Shown: one piece after another, positions 10,931 through 22,375 of the stretch | How positions within the stretch are numbered: position 1 is the stretch's first letter | How the letters are laid out: each line of letters opens with the position of its first letter | NCBI RefSeq assembly: GCF_001411555.2 | Contig: NC_049902.1 | Location: 15,216,741 to 15,280,740 of the forward strand | From: Juglans regia | Taxonomy: Eukaryota > Streptophyta > Magnoliopsida > Fagales > Juglandaceae | Length of the DNA stretch: 64,000 nt | Direction: 5' to 3' | Position numbers and translations under genes: made by a program | The notes under the pieces: generated by a model | What the model saw: only the letters and a program-made list of their open reading frames with translations | Told to the model about the DNA's origin: nothing | The model's database searches: none

Positions 10931-12089
10931 ATGGACTCAGAAGAGCATGGAAATGTGTTCTTCACCAGCCTCCTGACTCAGGAGCCTGAATTTGACCACA
11001 TTTATGTTGGTCAAGGTGAACAACATCGCATGACTTTGGATGACTCTCCACCCCTACCCCAAGTTGAGCCTCCCTCTCAAAGAAAATCAACCAGGGGTGC
11101 AAACTTCACCCCCGAAGAAGACAAGTTACTTGTCTCCGCATAGCTGAATAGTAGCATTGATGCCATCCAAGGAACGGACCAAAAACACGCCCAACTTTGA
11201 GATAAAGTTAGTCAATATTTCAATGATTATAAAGAAAGTACAAATGATCGGAGTGTTGGGTCCTTAATACATCGGTGGTCTGCCATTCAAAAGGCAACGA
11301 ACAAATTTTGTGCTAAACTCGCCCAAGTTTAAGGGCTGAATCAAAGTGGCATGACTGAGCAAGACAAGGTATAAACATCTACTTATTTATTATTGACAAC
11401 ACTTAATTATCATTTATATGCGTTATATTTCCTTTATCTTTAATGGGTTGGTTAATTATTTGATTTTCATTTTGAATTTGAAGTTTGACAAAGCGAAGGT
11501 CATGTACCAATCGCTTGAGAAAATGACTTTTCAGTTCGAGCATTGTTGGCAGCTATTGAAGGACTAGCTGAAATGGAATCAGCGTTGCACAAAGGACGGG
11601 ACAAAGCGAAGGTCGACGATGTCCCCTACATATTCACGTACATCAGCAGTGGCAACTAATTCACCCATTGATTCAGTGGGTGGTACAGAGGGCAATAATC
11701 TGGAAAGTAATGATGTCATCGAATTGGATAGGCCAATAGGGAGAAAAGCTGAGAAAAGAAAATGTAAGGTCCAAGGCAGGGCCTCAAATGAGCTTGTGGA
11801 GCTCAACAAGAAAAAGTATACTCTCCTAGAGGAGTCACGTGCTCAGGAGAAAGAATTTTTCCGACTCAAGGCTGAGAAGATGGCATATGAACGAGAAATG
11901 GAGGGAAATAAAAGTAGACAAGAGGACGAGAGATTAAGGTTGAAGGCGGAGAAACTGGAAATCGCCCGGTTGGAAAGAGAGGAGCGCATAAAGTTGCTCG
12001 ATGTCAGTACGTTAAATAAAGTTCAGCAGGTATATTTCTAGCAACTTCAAAGAGAGATATTGGTGCAACACAATGCATCCTCAGATTGA
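10931..12089 (+). pseudogene. Harbinger ORF1: Myb/SANT-like DNA-binding accessory protein, broken
   Basis: ORF1 of PIF/Harbinger elements binds element ends and assists nuclear import and transposition by the separate transposase. The frame starts at ATG 10931 (MDSEEHGNVFF). A SANT/trihelix-like region follows (RGANFTPEEDKLLVSA, then SIDAIQGTDQKHAQL, VSQYFNDYK, VGSLIHRWSAIQ), then an intron of about 114 bp (gtataa at about 11371 to gaatttgaag at about 11484), then a Ser/Thr-rich linker and a charged C-terminal coiled coil (EFFRLKAEKMAYEREM, ERLRLKAEKLEIARLERE). In-frame stops occur at about 11141, 11198, 11330, 11563 and 12039, with the frame otherwise preserved to TGA 12087-12089. Most stops look like W or Q codons changed by G-to-A or C-to-T. 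It is convergent with the transposase gene. Confidence 0.8.
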
Positions 12090-12604
12090 GGCATTTGTTA
12101 TTGTTTGTAACTAAACCTTTATTCAGTATTAAAGGTGATGTATATTATGTACCGCTCACTTGTGGCACTTTTCTGCGTTTATTGTATTATATAATTTGTA
12201 CGTTTGCAAAGTTTTATTAAGAAGATAGAAAACGTGGTCGTTGAATTTTAGTCTAACATGGATAGATGTTGCTTGATTACAACTCGACATTACAAATCCT
12301 TAAACTATTACAGATAATGAAAATATTACAATAACTTTTGAGCATGATCATGAACCAAACATGTTTTTTGGAATGGAAATTCTAGAAACTTTCATACACC
12401 ATCGCTACTAATGATAAAATAGAGATTCCAATACAACCTTTTCTTCTATTGATGGGAATATAATTGACAGTGATGTTCAATTAAATCTGCTAGTAGTTGA
12501 TGATGTGCCAAGCTGTCTCTAATTTCATGATGGTGCTGAATGAAGTTGATAAACTCGTTAGTTGGATTGCGCAACAATTCTGGAAGATCATCATCAAGTT
12601 GATA

Positions 12605-13715
12605 TTACTCCATGTCCAAACCCTGACTATCATCACGCTCGTCCTCAATGATCTTGTTATGTAGAATAACACATGCTTTCATTATATTTGTTAGGTCATT
12701 GACTTTGAATATTCGATAAGGTCCACCAACGATTGCAAATCGTTGTTGAAGTACCCCGAAGGCACGCTCGACATCTTTTCTTGCAGATTCTTGTGCTGTG
12801 GCAAAGTTTGTTTTCTTATTCCCTTGGGGTGATGGAATCGTCTTCACAAACGTTGACCACTTGGGATAAATACCATCGGCAAGGTAGTACCCCATAGTGT
12901 AGTCATTGCCATTGATTGTGTAATTGACTAGTGGAGCATGCCCTTGGGCAAGTTTCGTGAAAATAAAAGATCTCTCTAGCACATTAATATCGTTATGTGA
13001 ACTGGACATATCAAAAAATGCATGCCATATCCAGAGATCATATGAAGCAACTACTTCTAAAATAATAGTTGGTTCACGGATGTGGCCAGAGTACATACCT
13101 TTCCAGGCAGAGGGACTATTTTTTCACTTCCACTTCCAATGCATGCAATCAATGCTTCCCAGCATTTCTGAGAATCCCTTTTGTTCACCAACCACAAGCA
13201 ATCGAGCAATATCATTGGCATTTGGAGACCGCAAATATTCATCTGAAAAAATAGTTACAATTGTCTTGTAAAATTTTTTTTAGGCTCTCCATTGCGGTGC
13301 TTTCTCCAATACGTATGTATTCATCCATAAAATCTCCAATAACCCCAAAGGCCAGTATTCTAAGTGTTGCGGTTATCTTTTGCATAGAAGATAAACCGAG
13401 TCTTCCGGCATTATCTCTTCTCTGGACAAAGAAGGGCTCGTAAGCCTCTACCTCATTTAGAAAATTGAGAAATAAGGGACGACTCATCCGAAATCTCCTT
13501 CGAAATAGATTGGAGGGATATACTGGATTTTCTGTGAAATAGTCACAAAAAAGGTGCTCGTGCCCTTGAATATGATCACGCCGAATAAACTTATGATGTT
13601 GGCGATTGCCACGATGTCTCGATGACTCTCCATCAGCCTCGGCATTAATAACAGCATCCAGCTCATCATCAGATGACAAATATGTAAGTAATTTGCGAAA
13701 GAAAGAACGAGCCAT
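12605..13715 (-). pseudogene. PIF/Harbinger DDE transposase (HARBI1/ALP1-like), two lesions
   Basis: The start chosen is ATG at 13715 (MARSFFRKLL). The N-terminus includes the family's helix-turn-helix region (FRRRFRMSRPLFLNFLNEV) and KITATLRILAFG. The catalytic triad can be read: D in SIDCMHW (about 13150), D in HNDINVLERS (about 12980) and E in KDVERAFGVLQ (about 12760). The end is at 12605, close to family length (about 370 residues). Two lesions are visible. One A too many lies in the 8-base A-run of the coding strand (13274-13281), shifting the frame just before DEYLRSPNAND. A TGA lies at 13124-13126 within HWKWK*KN. Otherwise the protein is well preserved, so inactivation is probably recent relative to ORF1. 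Plant ALP1 is a domesticated relative, but the setting within TIRs argues for a transposon. Confidence 0.85.
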
Positions 13716-13789
13716 TTGATGAAGGGAGTTAGAGATGAGACTTGGGTTTTTGAGAATGTGAATGCAAGCAAAATGCATATTTATAGAGA

Positions 13790-13925
13790 AAAAAGTTACT
13801 GTTACATATAAGACACAAAATGTTACCGTTGAAAAAAAGACAAAAAAAGTTACTGTTAGGGAAAAGATAAAAAAAGTTACAGTTGGAGAAGAGACAAAAA
13901 AAGTTACCGTTGGATAAATGACAAA
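13790..13925. repeat. About five 27-bp units containing GTTACNGTT, upstream of transposase
   Basis: The motif aaaaaagttac(t/c/a)gttg recurs near 13794, 13820, 13848, 13874 and 13902, with a lone further copy near 13960. It lies 75-250 bp upstream of the transposase start codon on the minus strand. The core ACCGTTG fits a Myb-type (CNGTTR) binding site. Whether ORF1 or a host Myb binds it is inference. Confidence 0.7.
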
Positions 13926-14345
13926 GCATGTGTACTAATCATAGCGAATTCAAAATGTTACCGTTATACTATTTTACAAAATATTTTATCATCAATACAC
14001 GAAAAATGCACATATTTAAAAAAATTGTTATTTTTAATATCGATATTGAATTGAAAAATAATACTGTATCTTGAAAAAAAAAATCGTATAAGTATTTATA
14101 AAATGTGATCTTTGAAAATAAGAGAATAAGACAAAATAGTTAGTAGTTAAAAATGGAAATGGAAGTGAGAGAAAAAAATAATAAAGAAAGAATAGAAGAA
14201 TATTATTTTAATAAAATAGAGAAATGATAGGGAATGAGATGTAGAAGGTTTTATGAAGATGAGTAAAATTTAGGATAAAATTATGGGGAGTGTCCTTTTT
14301 AGCTAAAATTTAGGAAAAATTTTAGGAAACCCAATGTGGATGCTC

Positions 14346-14527
14346 TTAGCCATTATCTCCAAGCATTGCTTGTACTGAAGTGCTGCAGCTTCTTTCTTTT
14401 CATTTAGTTCCGTAAGAGGTTGCTTCAGTGTTTTAACTTCAGTTTCTGTTCCTTCAATTTGCTCATTTAAAATTCGAGCATTTTCCTTAGCAAGTGAGAT
14501 TTTAGTCTCCAAAACAGATATCTCCAT
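14346..14527 (-). pseudogene. NET1-like coiled-coil gene fragment, upstream half
   Basis: The minus strand encodes MEISVLETKISLAKENARIL, then EGTETEVKTLKQPLTELNEK and KEAAALQYKQCLEIMAK. This is the heptad-rich repeat that precedes the LLLERSNQSLQ block in NET1 proteins. The frame runs directly into the Harbinger end at 14345. Joining 14346 to 8465 after removing one TTA restores one continuous frame. Upstream of 14527 coding similarity is lost, with no start region or other exons seen. About 360 bp of the host gene remain in total. Confidence 0.65.
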
Positions 14528-14944
14528 TATAAATTTTATTGTCTTTAGTGTTAAAATAAGGCCAAATTATTATTATATAATGCACGAAACAGGCCTATTA
14601 TTAATTGAATGATGTGAACATGCCTATGTTTGTTATTTCTTTTCGGTCTAAGACAAAAGCACAAGCTGTTTGAGAATTCTACGTGAATGTCCCACATGTT
14701 CATAAAATTGTAATTTTGGTTCTCCATCTCAGATTCATTATTATCAGTGTTAATTATTTTCTGCACATGGGAGTACTATTGCAGAAAATAATTAATATTA
14801 TTTATTTGGCATCCTTGTTTGGTCACCTTTCTTAAATGTTAGATGTATATGAGGACATTTTGTAAGGGATATTAATAATGTGATTATTAATAATGAATAA
14901 AAAGACACTTTGAATAACAATAAAGTGCAATATCCGTGCACATT
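14528..14944. other. Non-coding spacer, nothing recognised
   Basis: AT-rich sequence between the NET1 fragment and CACTA element 1. No coding frame, repeat array or transposon end was recognised. Confidence 0.5.
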
Positions 14945-15583
14945 CACTACAACAAATAAGATTTTTTGAAATGAAAAGTTTCATCCCAAAAGACTGGGAC
15001 GAAAATCACAAATTCATCCCAAAATATATCTTTTGGGATGAAATTAAGCTGGACCGTTCAATCACGTTCGAATGGATTTTATTTTTTGGGATGATTTAAA
15101 TTCGTCTTGGAAAGTCGTTTGAATGGCGTAAATAAAGTTCGAACAATATGTCTGTTCGAATGGGTACTTCATGGCTGGTTGATCGATACTAGTCCGTTCG
15201 ACCAAATATACATGAAGAAATGTTCGAACAAACAAATTGATGATCGAATGCAAATAGTGAATTGCCTGTTTGAATGCGTTCGAACGGTACACAACTTTTT
15301 TACCGTTCGAACTCTAACTTGTGATGTTCGAACTGTTGTATCCGATTTATATATGTTCAAACGTTCGATGAGAGTTCGAACGGTTATTATTTCATAGACA
15401 ATACTAATTTAAACCCAAATAGATATTTATATTTCAAAAATACATTACAAATTGTTCAATATAAATAAAACTAATCTAATAAGTCAGAACTAAATAAATA
15501 AAATACTAATAATACTAATAAAATTATCAGTACAAATTATCAGTACATGATATATAATTGTTCAATACGCAAAAACACTTCTA

Positions 15584-16781
15584 TCAAAAATCAATTGCTT
15601 GGAGGCCTGAATTGTTGCATAAGTTTATGCATTTGAAGCTGTATCTATCTTTGTTGTTCTTGCATTTGGAGTTGCATCTCTCTTTATTGATCTTCTTGTT
15701 GTTTGATGCGCATCTCCATGACATGTCTGCTTGTTTCGTTAATTGAGCCTCTAACTCATGCTGTTTTGCAATCAATTCTTCAATCCTAGAATTTTCATTC
15801 TCTAATGCAATGGCGGTAGTACTTGACGTTGATGAAGAGCTTGAAGGGTTTACACAACGACCCAAACCCCTCAAATATCTTGAACGTTGACCTAGAACTT
15901 GTATAAAAATTTCAACATCACTTGTTGATGAATTATGATTTGATGCAGCTTTAGCACGGATGGAAAGAATCTTGAGCCTGCATGATGATGAATCTTCAAC
16001 TTCGATCTATTCACTTTGTTTATAGAACTTCGCTCCTTCATAGAAGTTGTAAAAGTTAGCAAGTGAAAATTAAAAATATGTCACATAAAGAATTCATTTA
16101 ATTTACTTTATATGATGGATCCTCAAACATGTCGCAAAGTTTTTCCCATTCTTCAGGTCGGATGTCCTCGTACTTCTTGTAATGCTCATGACACATCGTC
16201 TTATACTTGTAAAATGCATTACACATCAGCTCTTCGACAGTCCTACGCTCCTCTCTCTGACCAAAATTTAGTTCGAAGTTATTCTTGAAAAAGTATATAC
16301 ACAAAAATATTATCATTTAGAATATTAAATAATATCAATTTAAATTTATTATTTAAATATTACGTACCAAACAACGCTTCTTTATAAGCTCTTTCATATA
16401 TTGCGAGACTTTATGCCATGAACTCGTAGTCAAAGGTGCATAAGTCTATGTAAGAGCACCTACATGTAATGCAAGCCAAGCTACTTGTTGTCCCTCTCCT
16501 CCCGTATATTCATCAGTAATGTTAACCTTAATCTTACCTACTTTATGATATTTCTCCAACGTCACGCCTCTAGTAGTGTCTCGTCCGTGACAAGATTGTA
16601 CTGTTATCTCTATAAAATAATATTAGTTATTTACCTCTTATCAATTATCATATATCTTAATTTAAAAAATGAGTATTAGCTATTTACCTTGTTCCGTAGA
16701 GTCAGCCTCTAATGGCGAGTCAGACGAAGAGTTAGGAACAGGTGGAGATGGGATGCGAACTTCCTTCCTCTTTGATGGCAT
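15584..16781 (-). pseudogene. CACTA element 1 TnpA-like (Ptta/En/Spm) gene, decayed
   Basis: Exon-like pieces on the minus strand: start ATG 16781 (MPSKRKEVRIPSPPV); about 16620-16380 (RDTTRGVTLEKYHKVGKIKV, AWLALHVGAL, SSWHKVSQYMKELIKKRC); 16316-16098 (NNFELNFGQREERRTVEELM, CHEHYKKYE, EEWEKLCDMFEDP); and 15584-15930 (SSSSSTSSTTAIALENENSR, IEELIAKQHELEAQL). The order and content match the plant Ptta/En/Spm transposase family: a basic N-terminal region, a conserved central W-rich block and a C-terminal coiled coil used for dimerisation. In En/Spm the TnpA protein binds subterminal repeats. One stop interrupts ALT*TYAPL. In contrast to element 2, exon 1 here has no stop. Confidence 0.65.
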
Positions 16782-16818
16782 AATTGCGAGATACTGTATA
16801 ATGTGAACACAAAATCAG

Positions 16819-17482
16819 TCAATCGTCTGTATTAGTTTCATCTATAGATTTGCTCTCATCATCTGTAGATACTTCAGATGACTCAACACTTTGATCAACT
16901 GTTGCCTCAACTATTTCAGCCTCAATATCTTTCTTTATGTAATGGGATCATCTCATACTGGCTCAAATCCACAAATAAGTTAAAGGCAGGTTGACTCTCT
17001 TGATATGCTTCTTGAGTAGAGGGATCATCTTCTTCTTCATCTTGTCCTTCCGCCTCAGGGATAACGTCATAAATATTTCTAGGAAAAAAACTTTTATAAT
17101 ACTTGCCATTGATTTCCTAACTAAGGATCGTCTAAATAGAATACTTAGATGCTTGGGAAACCAAAATAAAAGGATCATCTTCATACCATTTTTTTGATGT
17201 ATTAATACTCAGAAAATATTCATCATAGTATTTTTCCCTTCAAGAATTGCTTAAATCCCACCAATCACACTTAAATATATAAACCATAAGCTCTCAAACA
17301 TATCTCATTCCAATTATATCTACGATAACTCCATAAAAATTAACATTGTCTCCATCATGACTCACTTCGACAAGGACACCACTATTTTGTGTTTTCCTAT
17401 AAAGTTCTCGATCAATTATGTGATACCTACTTCCTTGAGAAATACATGCAGAATATCCAGCAATGTGTCTTGAGGGGGTCAC
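16819..17482 (-). pseudogene. CACTA element 1 TnpD-like transposase, C-terminal (DUF4216-type) part
   Basis: The minus strand retains pieces of the transposase C-terminus: TQNSGVLVEVSHDGDNVNFY, GVIVDIIGMRY (DUF4216-like) at 17294-17482, then a degraded stretch matching the cysteine/tryptophan-containing KCDWWDL region of element 2, then acidic repeats (DPSTQEAYQE-like) and a tail ending near 16819. The piece spanning 17294-17482 is present here but deleted in element 2. Frameshifts separate the pieces. The catalytic Transposase_21 domain is not seen and would lie beyond the retrotransposon insertion. Confidence 0.55.
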
Positions 17483-17679
17483 GCATCAGTGCATATAGTT
17501 CATCTAATATATCGTTAGGATTACTCACTTACATTTGTACAACCTACATATTAAATAAAGTATAAACATTCAACCGTTAACAATCCTGCCTATTTTAAAT
17601 ATGTTAGTGCAAAATTAAATCTCTATTAATGTCATTACCCGTTGTTCGAACCATTTTGGGAATTCCTGTTCATGTCTCT

Positions 17680-20600
17680 TGTAACACCTCGGTCCCGCAC
17701 GGATCGGAGAGTTACTTCCTAACACTTAAACTCACATTTCAACAAAACAAAAATAGACTCCAAATTCCCAATATCATAAAGACAATTCGATTTAAGCTAA
17801 TTTCCTCAATATAACAGATTTTCTAAAATGTCAAGTCATCATAATATAATAAAATTTCTTAATAAAAATCGATAATACTCATAAAAAACTTCCTATGCTT
17901 AAACTACTATACTTAAATCATCTTACCCAATGTCTCACAATCTTGATCCTCAGCTGAACTATCAAAATATCTGAAAAATATTGTAGAGATAAGGGGTGAG
18001 TTATCAACAACTCAGAAAGCAGAGAGCATATAATAGCATGTAAACATGAGCATTTATAAAATTTAGTATGCAGAACAAATAGTTTACTTTCAGAATGCAG
18101 AAACAACATATTACTTTCGAAATGCATAAACAAAACTTAGTACAAAACATCAGAGCAAAATTTTTAGAAAAAAAAAAAAAATCTTGTTCTCAAAAAGAAA
18201 ATCATTTGGCATTTCCAAACTGAAACATTATATTCATATCATCTCATAGTATCACATCGGGACAAATACCATGTTTAACCCCCGTGATAGGGTTATAAAC
18301 CACCATTATACTTGTGGCTGGGCCATATACCATATTTCACCCCCGTGGCTGGGCCGTATACCATATTTCACCCCCGTGGTAGGGTTATAAACCACCATTA
18401 TACCTGTGGCTGGGCCTTAATTGAAACAGAACGGAACATTATCGGAACAGATCACATTTAGATACAGAATCAGAACTTCATGCCAAGATTTTCAGATGAC
18501 ACATCATATCAAAACAAAATACTGAAAAAGTTTCAGATCATTTCACATGTTTGAAATAAACAAACACCAAAACATCTTCATTTATTCATAGTAAAAACTT
18601 TTAGACTTTCATATTCGCTCTTTTTGTATAGTTCAAAAACAAAATGCACAAAACTAGCTCATTTCTACACCAGTCATGACAGAAAATACTTTCTCTTATA
18701 GAATTTATGCATATGCAGAACAAACATTTGAGGTCGCTTTTAGATTTCTTTTCAAAAGTAAACACGATTATTTTCAAAGTCAACCTCATTTCATTTCTTT
18801 TATGCAAACTTAGTATATGAACCCCGCTTACCGGGACTTCTTAAGTGCTATTCTGAATCTTTCCACAATAATGCAGAATGAATGTCAATCATCAACTATA
18901 CAAAACACTAAGCGTTACTAAACTTCTAAAAAGACTTGCTAAAACTCTCCGTTTACGTAAATTCATACTGGGGAAATAGTTTTGATAACTATCTAGTTAT
19001 CAGAAATCTAATAAATATATTATCATTAAAAAAATAGTCTCAACTTATTAAACATAGATTCATTTCAAAAATTAGCTTAATCATATTTAAAACTCATATC
19101 TCTATAAACTATTATTAACACGATAATTTAATACTGCCAACATATAATGTGGTAGGAAATTCATAAATTTCTTAAGCAATAATAACTCATAAAATATTTT
19201 GAATCATATCTAATTTAAAAACATCAAGGACTTATATCATATAATCGGCTTAGTGTTTAAAAACCAATTAAATACTTCTAATTTACAATTTAATAATATA
19301 CTTAAATCAAATTCAAATAATGTAACAAGCTGGAAACTCATTTAATATAATTAAAAATCCTTTTATTTACTATTGAAAGTAATATAATTATATTGAAAAT
19401 AATTTCTTCAAAATGCTTTCTGAATGCTATACAACAAGGGATTAACATAATATAATTTAAATAATTTTCTTTATATGATCTTATATTAAAACACAGCCTT
19501 CACAAAATTATACTATAAGTATAGTAGATAGACAAAGACCCAAAATAGATCCTGCCAAATAACAGGGATATTTTAGGAAACATCATAAAATGCATGGGCA
19601 GATTTCTGAGAATAAAACATATCCCTACTGTGCAATGGAACCAAGCTCACCGTGAGGGAAACTCGCGACAACGGATTGGAGCGGCAATGGGTGGATGTCG
19701 ACAGTGGCACAACTGGGTGTGGCGGCAGGGCACAAAGAGAGGAAGAGTGTGAGAGAAAAATGTGAGAGAGAGAGACAGAGAGAAAGAGACAGATCATGGC
19801 GTAGCAGGAAAAGAACACTCACCGAGGGAGAGCAGGGAACACGTGAAGGTGCAAGGGCTAGGCTGGCGAGATACAATCACGACAGTCTCCTCTGTGGCAA
19901 GTGGTGGAGTTCAGAGAGGGAGAGAGCTTGAAGACCATGTCGACAGGGAGTAGTCGAGAGGGGTGAAGGTGCTGCGATGGTGGCTCACGACGACTCTAGA
20001 TTGTGGCATTGCTCTGTTCTAAGGGCTTAAACCAGAGCAATTTCGGTTTCTGCTTCCCACGAATGTTGGTGATGGTTGGTTGGGAGTGACGGAGCTTCGT
20101 TGCCGTGGCGTTCTCGATGCAAGGTTGAGGCGGCGGGAAGGGCTGATGAAGGCTTGAGTGCACGTTGAGGTGGCTTGCATGAAGGCAAAGTTAGAAGGAA
20201 AGCATGCTCTGTTTTTGGCAAGTGAAAACAGAGGCCTCTTAGCGTGCAATGGTGGCTTGAGGTTGATAGTGAAGGGTGGCGGAAAAGTGGGTGGAACCGA
20301 GGGAACGTGGGAGGCTTGCGTCGTGGTGGTGTGTACAAGGCAGTGGCTGGGTGGTGCAAGTCCGTGGGGGTTAGTGGTCTGTAGGGGGTCTCACAGTGAC
20401 AGCATGGTGGTTTTGGGGTTTAAAGCGTGAGCAGTGGCTCGCGAGTCAATCTAGGAAAGCCACAGGTTGGCACGATGGTTGGCAATGCCGCAGTAGTGAG
20501 TGATGGCCCCGGGCTACGATATCTACATGGACGTTTGCGGTGAACGAGGGAGACTCTTGGAGAGAGAACTAAGAGTATGAGAGACACGGATAGAGAGTTT

Positions 20601-20864
20601 GTTGGGAGAGAACTTAAAAGGGAGAAAAAATAATTATAAAGGCGTGGGAAGGTGGTACTCGAGGTGGAGAGGGATTCGAACGTGTGAAAAAAAACTAAAT
20701 GGAAAGATATAAGAGGAGTAACTGTCGGGATGCAGAAAAGAACGACAAAAAAAATATTTGAAAGGGAGAAAACTTACGCAAAACGGCGTCGGTTTCTCAT
20801 GAAGGCTAGGCTTCCATCTGACTGGGCATGGGTTTCAGTTTTCACTGTGGAACCGGGTGTTACA
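17680..20864 (-). repeat. LARD 3' LTR (3185 bp)
   Basis: It starts TGTAACACCTCGGTCCCGC and ends in GGGTGTTACA on the plus strand. It contains a short-unit minisatellite (about 18250-18415), a GA-rich segment (19740-19800) and a GC-richer stretch (19620-20530) whose small ORFs on both strands look like composition artefacts. Compared with the other LTR it carries about 60 extra bases near 20085-20145. Confidence 0.85.
18245..18415. repeat. Minisatellite in the 3' LTR
   Basis: Alternating blocks of about 34 bp, 'ataccatgtttaacccccgtg' type and 'agggttataaaccaccattat' type, each followed by g(t)ggctgggcc. About two full units are present plus one shortened unit lacking the central block. Confidence 0.75.
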
Positions 20865-22375
20865 TTCTCCCCTCCTTATAAAAATTTCGTCCTCAAAATT
20901 TGCTAGTACCACAAGCAAAGCCTAAATATTTATCCGCTACTACCATTCTCTGCCAACCTCAATCATCCATCATTTTGTCGAACCTAATATTCCAAATTCT
21001 AACTTTCCAATAGTGTCGATCATATTCTCCCATATTTCCCTTAGCCATACACGTTCACGCATACTGAAATTTCAAGTCTAAAATATAAACCTCAATAATG
21101 CCCAAAGTAATAATTCTGAACTCTCCACATAATCCATGAACCTCATACAAATAATGAAATAAACTCTCAAACTATAATATTATCAAAACTACGCTTCCGC
21201 TGCAACTTGTAGTCATAAACACATTGTAACTCACTCATGAAGCTCTAAAATTGGCTAAACCCCACATTTACCCAGTCCAAACATTTTTAACTCACCAGAG
21301 TCAAATTCAGAAATTATGCCAGCATGATTGTAATTTCTAAAACATCAATATCACAAATCTAAACCTCAACTTCCTAACCAAAACTCTTTCCAAGAAGTCA
21401 ACCTAAAGTCTAAACCTTAAATCTTGTTAGAATCATTTCATACAGTCCACAGAATTATGCCTACCGAAATTAAAATCTCGAATGTCTTAAAAAAAAATCA
21501 TTTTCCTAAAATGTGCAAAAATCTAAAATCTCAGATTTCGTGGGACATATTTCATCAATCTACAAGTGCTAATATATCATAAAAACAAATATCATATTTG
21601 GGTATCTGCAAAATTCTAAGACCCTAATTCTTATCAAAATCACCTTTAAATATATATATATATTTATATATATACAGCATCTCTAAACCTCAGATTTCGA
21701 AAAAATTCAATCCATAAAATCTGAAGAATCTCAAACTTTAAATATCATCACACTCATTTATACTCTTGAATACTCTCTTTCATTTTCAGTCGCATTCAGA
21801 TCCGAAATGTTTCATAACTGACGACAAGGTGGGATCTGGAAAACTTGCATTTTTATAAACGTTTCAAAATATAGAGTTCATATAAACATATGCAAATGGT
21901 TTTAACCACAAAATGAATATGTATAAAATATTTTGAATTTATAACAGTACCTATATATATATATACATATATAAATATGCACACAACCGAAGTAACAATA
22001 TATTTTTAAAATCTATACCTTCAATCTTATCCAAGTCAATTTGTAAAGTCCACAGCATGAGTTTACATAATTTAAAAAAAACTCAATGGTCATGAAATCA
22101 GTTCTAAAAATCTACAAAATCCAACACCTCAAATTCCATAAAACAACTTTCCTAAAGCCTGAAGATTCGAATACATCTAATACCAACAAGATTTTTCCTT
22201 GTAGTCTGCAAAATTCTAAACCTGAAGTATTATAAAAAATAATTTCTTAGAATCTGCAAAATCTAAATCCTCATATTTCTATACCTCCAATCTGAAATTA
22301 CTTCTTAAAACCCACAGATATCTAAACCTCCAAGGTTTATAGTATGCAGAATTCAAACCTATCTCTGATACTAAC
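20865..22375 (-). other. LARD interior, non-coding
   Basis: It begins TTCTCCCCTCC (polypurine tract on the minus strand) and ends with the primer-binding-site complement at 22358-22375. There is no gag or pol similarity. The interior is rich in short imperfect repeats of the type aaaatct.aaa(c/t)ctca and in (TA)n tracts at 21650-21675 and 21955-21975. Confidence 0.75.

Larger units (their letters stand above)
8466..14345. mobile_element. Complete PIF/Harbinger DNA transposon (5.88 kb) with TTA target duplication
   Basis: The left end is GCGCATCCCAATCCGG. The right end, read on the minus strand, is GAGCATCCACATTGGG. Both are flanked by TTA (8463-8465 and 14346-14348), the 3-bp duplication typical of PIF/Harbinger. 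Just inside both ends are repeats of the type taaaatttaggg. The element carries both genes expected of the superfamily: a Myb-like ORF1 on plus (10931-12089) and a DDE transposase on minus (12605-13715), arranged convergently. Removing the element and one TTA rejoins the NET1 reading frame, which fixes the boundaries to the base. Confidence 0.9.
14945..17679. mobile_element. CACTA (En/Spm) element 1, left part only
   Basis: It starts CACTACAACAAATAAGA, nearly identical to the left end of element 2 at 50481. The next 450 bp match element 2 closely, including tttcatcccaaaagactggg, gaaattaagctggaccgttc and repeated GTTCGAAC words (15060-15380). Minus-strand TnpA-like and TnpD-like remnants follow in the same order as in element 2. 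At 17679 the element is cut by the LTR retrotransposon beginning TGTAACACC. No GTTGTAGTG right end exists beyond the retrotransposon, so the right two-thirds are lost. Confidence 0.85.

Noticed and set aside
19573..20430. ORFs on both strands in the LARD LTR, repeated at 24328-25165
   Set aside because: They lie in a GA- and GC-rich part of an LTR, both strands are open, and the frames differ between the two LTRs by indels; composition artefact.
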